A stretch of 64,000 nt of DNA from Butyrivibrio fibrisolvens (lineage in GTDB: Bacteria > Bacillota > Clostridia > Lachnospirales > Lachnospiraceae), in contig NZ_CP146963.1 in NCBI RefSeq assembly GCF_037113525.1, positions 3,534,001-3,598,000 on the forward strand, given 5' to 3'. The notes beneath the pieces were generated by a model that saw only the letters and a program-made list of their open reading frames with translations, did not search any database and had not been told where the DNA came from. Below are positions 1 to 8,779 of this stretch, in pieces. The position numbers and the translations under genes were made by a program. Within the stretch, counting starts at the first letter, position 1. The number at the start of each line of letters is the position of its first letter.

Positions 1-383
1 ATTTCTGGCATTGCTGCTGCCTCTTCTACTACCGGTGCTTCTGCTACCATTTCAGGTGCTGCTTCCATCGCCGGCATCTCCGGCATTGCTGCTGCCTCTT
101 CTATTACTGGTGCCTCTGCCATTTCAGGCACTGCTTCCATTACTGGTGCCTCTGCAGCTTCTGGAGCCGCTTCCATTACCGGTTCAGCAGGAACTGGCTG
201 ATCCAAAGGTATACTATCAAGTGCCATAGCTGCCTCAACTGCAGCCTGAGCCTCTGCTATATCAGCTGCTGCTTCTGCGGCAGCATCACCACCTTCTGCC
301 GTTTTCATTGCAGCAAGAAGATCATCAACACTCGCTTCTGACAAATCTTTACCCAGCATATCCTGAACATTCAAACCTTCCAT
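1..383 (-). CDS. Ala/Glu/Pro/Met-rich low-complexity protein, C-terminus cut by window edge
   Basis: The frame opens at an ATG at 381-383 behind an AAAGGAG ribosome site and runs without a stop off the left edge, giving 127 visible residues. The first 30 residues (MEGLNVQDMLGKDLSE onward) look ordinary. After about residue 60 the protein becomes repeats of short acidic Ala/Pro/Met blocks such as EAPVMEA and EEAAAMPE. There is no signal peptide or membrane segment in the visible part. A linker or stalk before a missing C-terminal domain is possible, but no family is recognised. The repeats could expand or contract by slippage. Confidence 0.7.
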   Translation of the reverse strand, partial: MEGLNVQDMLGKDLSEASVDDLLAAMKTAEGGDAAAEAAADIAEAQAAVEAAMALDSIPLDQPVPAEPVMEAAPEAAEAPVMEAVPEMAEAPVIEEAAAMPEMPAMEAAPEMVAEAPVVEEAAAMPE

Positions 384-533
384 GGAGACTCCTTTCCATC
401 ATACAACTGAAACCGAACCGATATTGACAGACTCTCGAAACATACAGGCGAATGGAAAACCTGATCAAGTCTGCCTGGTCCAAAAACTGCGACCAAAGTA
501 AACGTACATAGAACCGTACATTACTTTTATCGT

Positions 534-585
534 AAAAAAAGCCTCAAAACATTACTCTTTTTACAAAAATAATGCTTTAAGGCTT
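534..585 (-). terminator. Rho-independent terminator after the AmmeMemoRadiSam operon
   Basis: On the minus strand, just past the stop of the radical SAM gene, an imperfect stem (AAGCCT paired with AGGCTT, extended by AT pairs) is followed by a run of seven T. Confidence 0.7.
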
Positions 586-592
586 ATAAAAC

Positions 593-1474
593 TCAGCAAT
601 TCCCAGTATAAACATACTTCACATACCGTCTCCCAATCTCCGCACACTTATATACGAAGGAAACATCTGTCGGCTCTCCGTCATCCATCTTATATCTAGG
701 AAAAAACCTTGTGATATGCCACACTATATCTTCTTTTGCATTAAGCGAAGCTATCCATTTTCCCATATTCTCTATTTCTTCAACACTATCATTGATCCCC
801 GGAACAATAAGAGTTGTAAGCTCAAGGTGAGTATCCTTTGCAGCTCTTTTAATAAAATCTTTGACCTGATCAAGGTCTCCGCCAAGCACCTTAGAATATG
901 TCTCTTTGGAAAAAGACTTAAGGTCTATATTCATTGCATCGATATAAGGAAGGACTTTTTCCAGCACCCATGTATCAGCGCATCCATTACTGACCAATAC
1001 GCCTGCCATGTCTTTTTCCTTAATGAGCTTCCCTGTATCAACTATATATTCCCAGAAAGTAAGCGGCTCATTATAGGTAAAGGCAACGCCAATATTGCCC
1101 CTTGGCTGGTAAAACTCTGCAAGCTCGCACAGTTTTTCCGGAGAAATTGTCTCTAAATACAGCTCCCTGTCAGAAACAGTCTTACTGCCTATAGTAACTC
1201 TGCCACTTTGGTCTTCTCCAGCCTGAGCAATCTCATAATTCTGGCAAAAAGGGCATCGAAGATTACACCCAAAGCTCCCGACAGAAAGCACATAAGAACC
1301 CGGATGAAATCTGGCAATAGGCTTTTTCTCTATAGGATCAAGTGCGATAGAAGTAATCTTGCCATAGCTTATGCTTCCTACAACGCCGCCTTCACACCTT
1401 CTGGCCCTGCAAAATCCAATCTGACCTTCAGAAAGCCTGCACTTATGAAAACACACTTCACATATGCCGTCCAT
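593..1474 (-). CDS. amrS: AmmeMemoRadiSam system radical SAM enzyme
   Basis: A 293-residue radical SAM protein. The 4Fe-4S motif CNLRCPFC supplies C70, C74 and C77. A Cys-rich N-terminus (C5, C8, C12, C22, C27) is typical of the pyruvate-formate-lyase-activase-like subgroup found with MEMO and AMMECR1 proteins. The start follows GAGGATAAGGT. It lies 31 bp downstream of the MEMO-AMMECR1 fusion gene on the same strand, so the two form an operon that ends in a terminator. Gene context makes the family assignment firm; I know of no agreed substrate for the bacterial system. Confidence 0.93.
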   Translation of the reverse strand: MDGICEVCFHKCRLSEGQIGFCRARRCEGGVVGSISYGKITSIALDPIEKKPIARFHPGSYVLSVGSFGCNLRCPFCQNYEIAQAGEDQSGRVTIGSKTVSDRELYLETISPEKLCELAEFYQPRGNIGVAFTYNEPLTFWEYIVDTGKLIKEKDMAGVLVSNGCADTWVLEKVLPYIDAMNIDLKSFSKETYSKVLGGDLDQVKDFIKRAAKDTHLELTTLIVPGINDSVEEIENMGKWIASLNAKEDIVWHITRFFPRYKMDDGEPTDVSFVYKCAEIGRRYVKYVYTGNC

Positions 1475-1505
1475 ACCTTATCCTCATCTAAAGCCTAAAA
1501 TTTTT

Positions 1506-2891
1506 TTAATGATGCCTTACAACCTCAAACCTCTGCAGATTCACCTTCTCATACTCACCAATACCAGCCTTACGCTTGGCTATAGCAATCTGATCATCGA
1601 CATTGTCAACACCGTCAAGATCAGGCAGAAGGAGTCCTCTCCTAAAGCCGTTTGTAACGATGACTCCGTATTTTTTCACATCAAGCTGCGCTTTAGAATC
1701 TATATCCTCAGCATCCCCAAGAACGTCAACGCTGTACTCAAGCCTGTCAAGTTCACTCTCTTCTACCGGCTCAAACCTTGGATCCTTGGTAGAAGCTGAA
1801 ATTGCATTTTGGATGATCTCTTCTGCCACGCAGTCACAGGTCGCAGCTATGGTACCGATACACCCTCTGAGTCCACCTCTTATATGAAGAGACACAAATG
1901 CCCCGGCACTTCTTTCATACATCTCAGAAGGAAGGTCATCAGGAACCTTTATCACACGTCCTTCTTTTATATAAGTTTCTATAGTTTTTCTGGCAAGCTT
2001 TACATAAGGATCTTCCATAGCTTTTTTCTCCATAAGAGATTTCTTCTCTTCTTCAAGATACTGTTCCAGATACCGGCTGTCATCATCGCCGCCTATAACC
2101 TTATACGTACATATTCCATAGCCAACCCCTGTTACATCCTGGTGTGAGAGCTTATGAGTTTCAACCTTCAGCCCGTCAAAAGCTCCCCCCATTATGATAA
2201 AAGACCTGTGGCCGCACTCAGAAGCCTTGTCACAAAGATAAGGGTCGAACTTAAGAAGCTCTCCAAAAGCACCCCGCCCCATGCAGTCCATTATTTTCTC
2301 ATCATAGACAGGGCCACTTGGATCAAAGCCGTAAGGGCCGTCATCCTTAAGCTTATGGGAAAGATCTCCGCTTGCAACATACACAACTCGTCTTCCAAGC
2401 TCATCAGCCGCCTTCTTTACTATCTGCCCCATCTTATAATGGTCAGCAAAAGAAATTCCTGATATGCCAAGGCGGACCAGCTTGAAATCCTTATATTTTT
2501 TCATAATGAAATAAAGAGGAACGATCGTTCCATGATCTAAAGACTTATCACGCTCTCCCATGTAGCCAGCCGGAATATCCTCATCCTCAGAAAGCTCGCA
2601 AAGTCTGTTGGAAAGCTCAGCATCATACAAAACACTGATTTTTACGCTTCCCGCGCCAAATCTTCCCAGATCGCCACTAGCCTCATATCCGGGAGAAATA
2701 TGAAGATAATCAGAATACATGACACTATGAGGAGATGATAAAACGATAGTATCAGGCTTAAGGGATGCAACAAAATCAGCAGCTTTTTCATAAGCAGCCG
2801 TTGTTTCTTTTATTACACTCTCACCGCCTCTTCCTACTTCAGGAACGATAAGCGGCGGATGAGGAACCATAATGCCACCTACAATGCCCAT
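1506..2891 (-). CDS. AmmeMemoRadiSam proteins B and A fused (MEMO domain + AMMECR1 domain)
   Basis: A 461-residue fusion. Residues about 1-265 form a MEMO domain, related to extradiol-type dioxygenases, with the N-terminal MVPHPPLIVPEVG motif and later conserved histidines in SGDLSHK and CGHRSF. Residues about 290-461 form an AMMECR1 domain with its hallmark LRGCIGT. A charged linker (EEEKKSLMEKK) joins them. The start has a clear GGAGG site 7 nt upstream. MEMO and AMMECR1 are often separate genes; here one polypeptide carries both beside the radical SAM partner, which supports a physical complex of the three activities. Confidence 0.93.
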   Translation of the reverse strand: MGIVGGIMVPHPPLIVPEVGRGGESVIKETTAAYEKAADFVASLKPDTIVLSSPHSVMYSDYLHISPGYEASGDLGRFGAGSVKISVLYDAELSNRLCELSEDEDIPAGYMGERDKSLDHGTIVPLYFIMKKYKDFKLVRLGISGISFADHYKMGQIVKKAADELGRRVVYVASGDLSHKLKDDGPYGFDPSGPVYDEKIMDCMGRGAFGELLKFDPYLCDKASECGHRSFIIMGGAFDGLKVETHKLSHQDVTGVGYGICTYKVIGGDDDSRYLEQYLEEEKKSLMEKKAMEDPYVKLARKTIETYIKEGRVIKVPDDLPSEMYERSAGAFVSLHIRGGLRGCIGTIAATCDCVAEEIIQNAISASTKDPRFEPVEESELDRLEYSVDVLGDAEDIDSKAQLDVKKYGVIVTNGFRRGLLLPDLDGVDNVDDQIAIAKRKAGIGEYEKVNLQRFEVVRHH

Positions 2892-3155
2892 ATACGCACC
2901 TCCACTGAAATTTCAATGATCTGTAGTTGATGATTTACGGTTCAAAAAAATCATATTTTATATTTTTTTTGTAAAAACCCTTTATTTTTTGACGTTTTTA
3001 TGATAATATAACAATAACTTAATATGTTTAAGCTTATTATATATAGCCTTTGATAACTTTGGAATTAGAAATCACAAGGAAGAGTTTTTGATTCCTGTAA
3101 TCTTTTCAGGAGCCTCGAAAAGGATTTTGGATATCCGCTCCAGAAAGGGGTTCAT

Positions 3156-3605
3156 ATGCAAGTATCATCTGTAACAATGAACAATGCTGATCTGTCAACA
3201 GCGATTCAGTCCTATCAGAAGGCTTTAAGAGAAGACAAAGTTCAGCAGACACAAAGTCAGCAACAACATCTTCAGACAAGACAGGACACAGCATCCAAAG
3301 ATGCTGATGCCGTAGTTGCTATAAGCCAGGAAGGCAAAGAAGCTTATCAGAAGAGTCAGCAAGTCGCTAAATCAAATGAATCCAACACCTCTTCTGACCA
3401 GTCAAATTCTCAAAACGCAGCGTTCAAATCATTCCCTGAAGGAAGTGTAAGACAGTTAACACCGCAGCAGTCAGAAAATGATCCTGTTCGTAATGAAGTT
3501 GCAAGTGAAAATGCAAAATCAGGCCAGGAGTCTGTTAAGAACGCCTCCAAACTTGAGAATTTCGAATTAAACCCAGCCATCAACCCTATGCAGGAAACTG
3601 CATGA
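3156..3605 (+). CDS. Hypothetical Gln/Ser-rich 149-residue protein
   Basis: A plus-strand gene with an AGAAAGGGG site before MQVSSVTMNN and a strong terminator 25 bp past the stop, so it is a stand-alone transcript. The protein is hydrophilic, with no signal or membrane segment, and rich in Gln, Ser, Asn and Glu. Residues 50-66 (DADAVVAISQEGKEAYQ) are the least biased stretch. No family is recognised. It is divergent from the AmmeMemoRadiSam operon, and the 264-bp spacer between them is AT-rich with no promoter I can place confidently. Confidence 0.75.
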   Translation: MQVSSVTMNNADLSTAIQSYQKALREDKVQQTQSQQQHLQTRQDTASKDADAVVAISQEGKEAYQKSQQVAKSNESNTSSDQSNSQNAAFKSFPEGSVRQLTPQQSENDPVRNEVASENAKSGQESVKNASKLENFELNPAINPMQETA

Positions 3606-3630
3606 TATCCGAATAGTAATACCCCACTAC

Positions 3631-3667
3631 ACCGGTCGTTTTCCCCAAGCGGCCGGTAATTTTTTTG
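3631..3667 (+). terminator. Rho-independent terminator of the 3156-3605 gene
   Basis: A GC-rich stem (ACCGGTCG paired with CGGCCGGT, one bulge) followed by AA and a T7 tract. Confidence 0.85.
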
Positions 3668-4588
3668 TCAAAAGATCCTTTCGGAAAGTGATTTAGAACG
3701 GTATCTTACCTCGTTAACATCATAAATCGTCATGAAGGCCTGAGGATCTGTCTTTTGCATGAAGTTCATAAGCTGCTGATATTCTCTTTTATCAACGATT
3801 ACGATTATCTCTTTGTGCTTCTGCATCCTGTATGCGCCATAGGCTTCGTAGATGGTAGCACCGCTTTTAAGATTCTCGATGATGAACTTGCGAATCTCTT
3901 CATCCTTAGGAGAAGTTATGCACACGCGCCTCTTACGGTTGCGATTAAAGATAAATTCATCAAGGATCACACCATTAAAATAACTTCCAAGGATACTAAG
4001 TATTACAGTCTTGGAATCATACACAAGCGCCGCAGAGAACGCTACGATCACACCCACAAGAGTTGATGCCCTGCCAAGCTCCATGTGAAGGTACTTATTA
4101 AGGATCATCGCAGGAATATCAGTTCCTCCTGATGATGCATTCAGTGAAAAGAGTATGCTGACACCTATACTAACCGTAAATATGTATGCCACAACGTCAA
4201 TCGCCATATCTCCTGTAAGAGACTGGTTATTAGGAAAAAGCTTTTCAAATACACCGATGAGAACCGGCAGAAGAATTGAAGTATAAACAGTCTTAATTCC
4301 AAACTCATTACCACAAGTAAGGAATCCTATTACCAGCAGGATGATATTTATACAAAGAGTAATCTGTGAAACCGAAAACGGTACCAGATTAGAAAGAACG
4401 ATCGCAAGTCCCGATACACTGTTTACAGCCGTATGGCTTGGTACCAGAAAAAAGAATACCGCGCAGGCTATAATAAGCGTCGCAAAAGTCATGATGATAA
4501 ACTCTTTGACAATCTCTGCCGGATTCTTACGGATAACATCCTCGCTGTTTTCAACTGCTGTTTTACTGTTTTTACTATCTCTTCCCAT
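3668..4588 (-). CDS. YitT family membrane protein (DUF161 + DUF2179)
   Basis: 306 residues from the ATG at 4588, which has AGGTGG just upstream. An upstream TTG would add 28 basic residues but has no good ribosome site. About five or six hydrophobic segments (residues about 25-205) are followed by a soluble C-terminal DUF2179 domain of about 85 residues containing SPKDEEIRKFI, YEAYGAYR and IVIVDKREYQQL. YitT proteins are common multi-copy Firmicutes membrane proteins of uncertain transport role. It lies 101 bp downstream of the ABC exporter gene and may share its transcript. Confidence 0.9.
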   Translation of the reverse strand: MGRDSKNSKTAVENSEDVIRKNPAEIVKEFIIMTFATLIIACAVFFFLVPSHTAVNSVSGLAIVLSNLVPFSVSQITLCINIILLVIGFLTCGNEFGIKTVYTSILLPVLIGVFEKLFPNNQSLTGDMAIDVVAYIFTVSIGVSILFSLNASSGGTDIPAMILNKYLHMELGRASTLVGVIVAFSAALVYDSKTVILSILGSYFNGVILDEFIFNRNRKRRVCITSPKDEEIRKFIIENLKSGATIYEAYGAYRMQKHKEIIVIVDKREYQQLMNFMQKTDPQAFMTIYDVNEVRYRSKSLSERIF

Positions 4589-4689
4589 AAACCACCTGTT
4601 TAAAAAATAATAATGTTGATTTCTAAAATACCTTTTTCTTACTACCAAAGCCGGATTTCCAGTTTTCAGCAAAGCATTCCTGATCTCAT

Positions 4690-6486
4690 TTAATCAAGCG
4701 CTGCCATACGGTTCCATAGCTTATAATACATTCCCTGCCTGTTAAGAAGCATTTCATGTGTTCCCTCTTCCAGAATACCTTCTTTGCCAAGAACTATTAT
4801 CCTGTCTGCATTCTGAATCGTTGTAAGTCTGTGAGCGATAGTGATCGTCGTCCTGCCCTTTGCGAGCTTTTCAAGACTCTTGGTAACAAAAAGTTCACTT
4901 TCATTATCTAGCGCGGAAGTCGCTTCATCAAGTATTAATATCTTAGGATTTTTAAGAAATACTCTCGCGATAGATATTCTCTGCTTCTGGCCTCCGGATA
5001 ACTTAACTCCTCTTTCGCCAATATATGTATCCATACCATTTGGAAGCCTGTCTATAAATTCATCGGCACCTGCCATGATGGCTGCTTCTTCTATCTCTTT
5101 ATCGCTTGCTCCCGGTCTTCCGTAAGCTATATTTTCTCTAATAGTTCCACTGAAAAGGTATACATCCTGCTGAACTATACCGATCGACTGCCTGAGGCTC
5201 TTTAGTGTAACCTTGCTTATATCCTGACCGTCAATATCGATGCAGCCTGATGTTACATCATAAAATCTTGGGATAAGATTACATATGGTAGTCTTGCCGC
5301 CTCCCGATGCTCCAACGATAGCAAGATTTTCACCCGCCTTAACATCAAGATCAAAATCATGAAGAACCTTATTGTGATCATCAGGATATTCGAAATTAAC
5401 GCCCTTAAAGCTGATACCGCCGTCTGTAACCTTAATATCACCGGCGCCTTCAGCGTCCTTGATCTCAATAGGTGTATCCATTATCTCTATGAATCGCTCA
5501 ATACCTGTCATTCCGCGCTGGAACTGCTCTGCAAACTCAACGATCCTTCTTATCGTAGCAATAAGAGTTGAAACATACAGAATATAAGCAACCAGATCGC
5601 CCGCGCTGATCATATCATGGATCAGGAAAAGGCCTCCGCCGAGAATTACCACTGTATACATAAGGCCATCAAACATTCTTGTTGATGTACCGAAAGTTGC
5701 CATCGCATAATAAAATCTCTTTTTGATGGTCTGGAATCTGATATTACCTTCTTCGAATTTCCTCTTTTCCTCTTCCTCACCTGTAAAAGCCTTAACTATG
5801 CGCTCTCCAAGAAGACTCTCTTCGATTGCCGCATTAAGCTCACCAACCTGCACTCTCTGAGCCTTCTGTGTCTGACGAAGCCAGTGATTTATTTTCACAG
5901 AAACAAAGAACATGATTGGAAGGCAGGCGAAGATCATCAGCGTCAGGGAAAGTGATGAACCTGACAGGATTATGAATGATACAACCATCTTGATGCCTGC
6001 TATGAAGAACTCTTCCGGACAGTGATGAGCAAACTCTGTAACATCAAAAAGGTCATTAGTTATGCGGCCCATGATCTGGCCTATCTTGTGATTGGAATAA
6101 TAAGTGGCAGAAAGCCTCTGAAGATGCTCGAAAGCATCACGTCTCATATCAGTTTCGATATACACGCCCATGATATGACCCTGGGACTGCATAAAGAAGT
6201 TAGCCCCAGCATCAACGAGCCTTAATAGAACATATAAAATAACAAGCTTTAGTAAAATAGCTACAGTAAGCGCCTCGCTATTTCCAAGTGCAGAATTGGT
6301 AAGCCTTCTCATGATCATAGGAAGGACGATATCGCAAAGCGTTGTAAGTGATGCAAAGAAAAGATCCAGGTATAAAAGCCCGCGATATTTCTTGATGTAG
6401 GGAAGGAATCTACCTATCAGCTCCCTTGAGGAATAAGTCTGCTTTCCTGTATTTGTTTCGATGCTTGCATTACTCTTCTTAGCCAT
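4690..6486 (-). CDS. ABC exporter, fused membrane and ATPase domains
   Basis: 598 residues from the ATG at 6486, which has GGGAGG 5 nt upstream; a GTG 12 bp earlier lies inside that ribosome site. An N-terminal six-helix exporter domain spans about 30-325, and the nucleotide-binding domain about 350-598 has Walker A GASGGGKTT, Q-loop VQQDVYLFSG, signature LSGGQKQRIS, Walker B ILILDEATSALD and H-loop TIAHRLTT. All catalytic residues are present, so a homodimeric MsbA/BmrA-like exporter is expected. Such genes often come as pairs; no second half-transporter is adjacent. The substrate cannot be read from sequence. Confidence 0.95.
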   Translation of the reverse strand: MAKKSNASIETNTGKQTYSSRELIGRFLPYIKKYRGLLYLDLFFASLTTLCDIVLPMIMRRLTNSALGNSEALTVAILLKLVILYVLLRLVDAGANFFMQSQGHIMGVYIETDMRRDAFEHLQRLSATYYSNHKIGQIMGRITNDLFDVTEFAHHCPEEFFIAGIKMVVSFIILSGSSLSLTLMIFACLPIMFFVSVKINHWLRQTQKAQRVQVGELNAAIEESLLGERIVKAFTGEEEEKRKFEEGNIRFQTIKKRFYYAMATFGTSTRMFDGLMYTVVILGGGLFLIHDMISAGDLVAYILYVSTLIATIRRIVEFAEQFQRGMTGIERFIEIMDTPIEIKDAEGAGDIKVTDGGISFKGVNFEYPDDHNKVLHDFDLDVKAGENLAIVGASGGGKTTICNLIPRFYDVTSGCIDIDGQDISKVTLKSLRQSIGIVQQDVYLFSGTIRENIAYGRPGASDKEIEEAAIMAGADEFIDRLPNGMDTYIGERGVKLSGGQKQRISIARVFLKNPKILILDEATSALDNESELFVTKSLEKLAKGRTTITIAHRLTTIQNADRIIVLGKEGILEEGTHEMLLNRQGMYYKLWNRMAALD

Positions 6487-6607
6487 ATATCCTCCCACAA
6501 ATAGAACAGGCCATTTATTGCAATGACCTATAATGAACTGCTTTTGTAAGATTAAATTATATTCTATTTGTGGGGATTAGGATATAGGAAAGTTAAAATT
6601 TTTGACC

Positions 6608-6838
6608 TTAATTTAAATCAATCTTCAAATAGATCTTTAGAATAGTTGCCTTGTAGTTCTCCTTGATCATTTTCTGGTAGTCTTGTATGGAAATATCGCC
6701 CTTTAGCATACTTCCCATAGCCTCTATCCCTACCTTACCAATTTTGAGATTTTCTATAGACAGCGTTGCCTTAGTCTGACGAATCATGTCAATCTGCGAA
6801 GTTGTTAACTCTTTATTTTGAAACATATCATTTCTCAT
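6608..6838 (-). CDS. VbhA-like antitoxin, orphan
   Basis: A 76-residue protein with a GGGGGG site before its ATG. Residues about 11-65 fit the VbhA antitoxin pattern: a helix (TTSQIDMIRQTKATL) containing T-L-S-I-E-N, which satisfies the Fic-inhibitory motif [ST]xxxE[GN], followed by a second helix and a GDISIQDYQKM segment like the GxIS..E of the family. VbhA-type proteins block Fic AMP-transferases by placing that Glu in the ATP pocket. No Fic gene is nearby: a tRNA lies upstream and the ABC exporter downstream. The family call is made by eye from motif and length. Confidence 0.65.
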   Translation of the reverse strand: MRNDMFQNKELTTSQIDMIRQTKATLSIENLKIGKVGIEAMGSMLKGDISIQDYQKMIKENYKATILKIYLKIDLN

Positions 6839-6888
6839 AACCAGAGCCCCCCACTATGATATCTTCTATTTAACCACTCCTTAAACGA

Positions 6889-6918
6889 AAAACCCCAGAC
6901 TCAAAAGTCTGGGGTTTT
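6889..6918 (-). terminator. Terminator after tRNA-Met
   Basis: A perfect 13-bp stem (AAAACCCCAGACT and its complement) with a 4-nt loop, 5 nt past the tRNA and followed on the minus strand by T residues. Confidence 0.9.
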
Positions 6919-6923
6919 ATTAG

Positions 6924-6997
6924 TAGCGAGAGGGGGATTCGAACCCTCGACACCGCGGGTATGAACCGCGTGCTCTAGCCAACTGAGCTATCTCGCC
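6924..6997 (-). tRNA. tRNA-Met (anticodon CAT)
   Basis: The minus strand folds into a full cloverleaf of 74 nt. The acceptor stem is GGCGAGA against TCTCGCT with a G1-U72 wobble. The D arm carries AGCTCAGTTGGCTAGAGC. The anticodon stem CGCGG/CCGCG closes the loop TTCATAC, so the anticodon is CAT. The T loop is TTCGAAT. Pairing at 1-72 argues against the initiator, which has a mismatch there. CAT could also mark a lysidine-modified tRNA-Ile; elongator Met is the simpler reading. The CCA end is not encoded. Confidence 0.93.
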
Positions 6998-7200
6998 ATA
7001 TCTATTGTTTTCGCCTCTGTGATGTGTTGTCGCTCACAGCCGACTTAGATAATATAACCCGAAACGAATCTAATGTCAACACATTTTTTCAAAATTTTTT
7101 TATAGTAGATTTGCGTCCGTTATTGTGATAATGCGGTATTGGAAGATCATGGTCATAAGAAAGAGACCACCACTCTTCCTTGCCGCACTATTAACACCCA

Positions 7201-7231
7201 AAAGGCGCTGTCATCAAATGCCAGTGCCTTT
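7201..7231 (-). terminator. Probable terminator of the MATE gene
   Basis: An imperfect hairpin, AAAGGC(G)CTG(T)CAT with CAA loop and matching arm, begins 26 bp past the MATE stop. The T tract is weak. The rest of 7000-7256 shows nothing recognisable. Confidence 0.5.
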
Positions 7232-7256
7232 AAACCTATTAACATTTGTTTTAACA

Positions 7257-8636
7257 CTAGGCTACTTTGTGCTCAAGCCACTTGCCACTCATGAACCTGA
7301 TAGTAAAGCACACGCCTCTTACAAACCAGTCTGAGAACATTCCGCACCATACTGCTATAGGTGATACAAAACAGGCCACATGTACAAGGAAGAGTGTAAC
7401 ACCTACTCTTACCGCCCACATGCTTATAACGGACAGTATCATCGAGAAGCGTACATCTCCCGCTGCTCTCATACCATATGCAGGAAGGAACGAAGGAACC
7501 CAGAACAAGGGCTTAACTATAGTTATAAGGCCGCACATGTACATACAGAGCTTTGCGCTTTCATAATTCATACCGCCAAGGCTTGTAATAGGTCCTCTTA
7601 AGACAAATATAAACAGGCAACTTGCCACAATAGCGATCTCAGCCCACACAGCCAGCTTCTTAACGTAATATTTTGCCTCATCCTTTCTACCAGCGCCAAG
7701 AGACTGTCCTACGACGGTCATAAGGCCTATTCCAACACCGCAGGCAGCAACACCGTTTACATTCTCCATGATGTTAGTCATAGCCTGGGCAGTAATAGCG
7801 ATAGTACCCATAGTCGAAACTGTAGACTGGATCACAAGCTTACCGAACTGGAACATGGAATTTTCTATTCCGTTAGGGATTCCCAGCGCTAAGACTCTTT
7901 TTATAAGGTATCCGTCAGGTCTTATGGACTTATAGTCCCTGATGCTGATCATCTGGTCCTTGTTATGAAGATAGATATAAACTACGACCGCCGATAACCA
8001 TCTTGATATAAAAGTAGACAGCGCCGCACCTGCTACTCCCAGATGGAATACATAGATGAATATGGCATTACCTGCGATATTAACGAAGTTGCAGACAGTA
8101 GATATCGCAAGAGGGCGGCTGGTATTGCCCTGAGCCCTGTATATGGCCGATCCTGCATTATATAAAGCTATTCCGGGAAAAGACAATATGGTGATAAAAA
8201 AGTAAACCTGCGCCTCGTTCATAAGGGCATCTTCAACCTGCCCAAAAACAGTATTTAGGATACCATTCCTAAACAAAAGACATATAAGCGTAATAGATAT
8301 AGAAAGGATAAGAGCAGATAAAGCCACCTGCCTTGCTGCCTCTCCCGCCTTATCAACCTTCTTCTGCCCTATAAAATTTGAACATATAACAACACCGCCT
8401 GTAGCCAGAGCCGCAAACGCCTGATTTACAAGTATATTGATAGAGTCAACAAGCTGAACCGCTCCTAGAGAATAATCATTAACATTACTGACCATCATAG
8501 AATCAGCCAGTCCCATAAGCGACGTTAAAAACTGCTCCGCGATCACCGGTATGATCAATAACAACAGAGCACGATTTGTAAAAATATGACCATCTTTATC
8601 AGATGTTTTGAAAATATTTCCTGCTTTCAAATTCAC
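7257..8636 (-). CDS. MATE family efflux transporter
   Basis: 459 residues with about twelve hydrophobic segments arranged as two similar halves, as in MATE (DinF/NorM-like) Na+ or H+ coupled multidrug antiporters. Typical pieces are LLLIIPVIAEQFLTSLMGLADSMMVS in outline near residue 28 and the repeat-like second half near residue 250 (VLALGIPNGIENSMFQFG). It starts with GTG at 8636 behind AGAAAG. It is a single-gene unit between the argS terminator and its own weak terminator. The substrate is unknown. Confidence 0.93.
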   Translation of the reverse strand: MNLKAGNIFKTSDKDGHIFTNRALLLLIIPVIAEQFLTSLMGLADSMMVSNVNDYSLGAVQLVDSINILVNQAFAALATGGVVICSNFIGQKKVDKAGEAARQVALSALILSISITLICLLFRNGILNTVFGQVEDALMNEAQVYFFITILSFPGIALYNAGSAIYRAQGNTSRPLAISTVCNFVNIAGNAIFIYVFHLGVAGAALSTFISRWLSAVVVYIYLHNKDQMISIRDYKSIRPDGYLIKRVLALGIPNGIENSMFQFGKLVIQSTVSTMGTIAITAQAMTNIMENVNGVAACGVGIGLMTVVGQSLGAGRKDEAKYYVKKLAVWAEIAIVASCLFIFVLRGPITSLGGMNYESAKLCMYMCGLITIVKPLFWVPSFLPAYGMRAAGDVRFSMILSVISMWAVRVGVTLFLVHVACFVSPIAVWCGMFSDWFVRGVCFTIRFMSGKWLEHKVA

Positions 8637-8731
8637 ACGCTTTCTAATAATCTACTCAACCTTCTCACATATAAAAATCTCTCTGTTACCTTGAAGATTC
8701 TTCCACAACCAAGCTATATGCGAATTTTAAA

Positions 8732-8762
8732 ATCGGAATGCCTGGTGTGCAAGCATTCCGAT
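8732..8762 (-). terminator. argS terminator
   Basis: A perfect 10-bp stem (ATCGGAATGC and complement) with an 11-nt loop, 18 bp past the argS stop; TTTTAAAATT follows on the minus strand. Confidence 0.8.
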
Positions 8763-8779
8763 CAGTGATACAAATTTTA

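Noticed and set aside
11..229. A 72-residue Leu/Pro-rich plus-strand frame
   Set aside because: It is the complement of the Ala/Glu/Pro repeats of the minus-strand gene, which has the ribosome site and start.
2941..3060. Promoter of the 3156 gene with TTGACG
   Set aside because: No -10 element at a workable spacing could be placed with confidence.
7125..7334. A 69-residue plus-strand frame between the tRNA and MATE gene
   Set aside because: No ribosome site, and half of it is antisense to the MATE gene.
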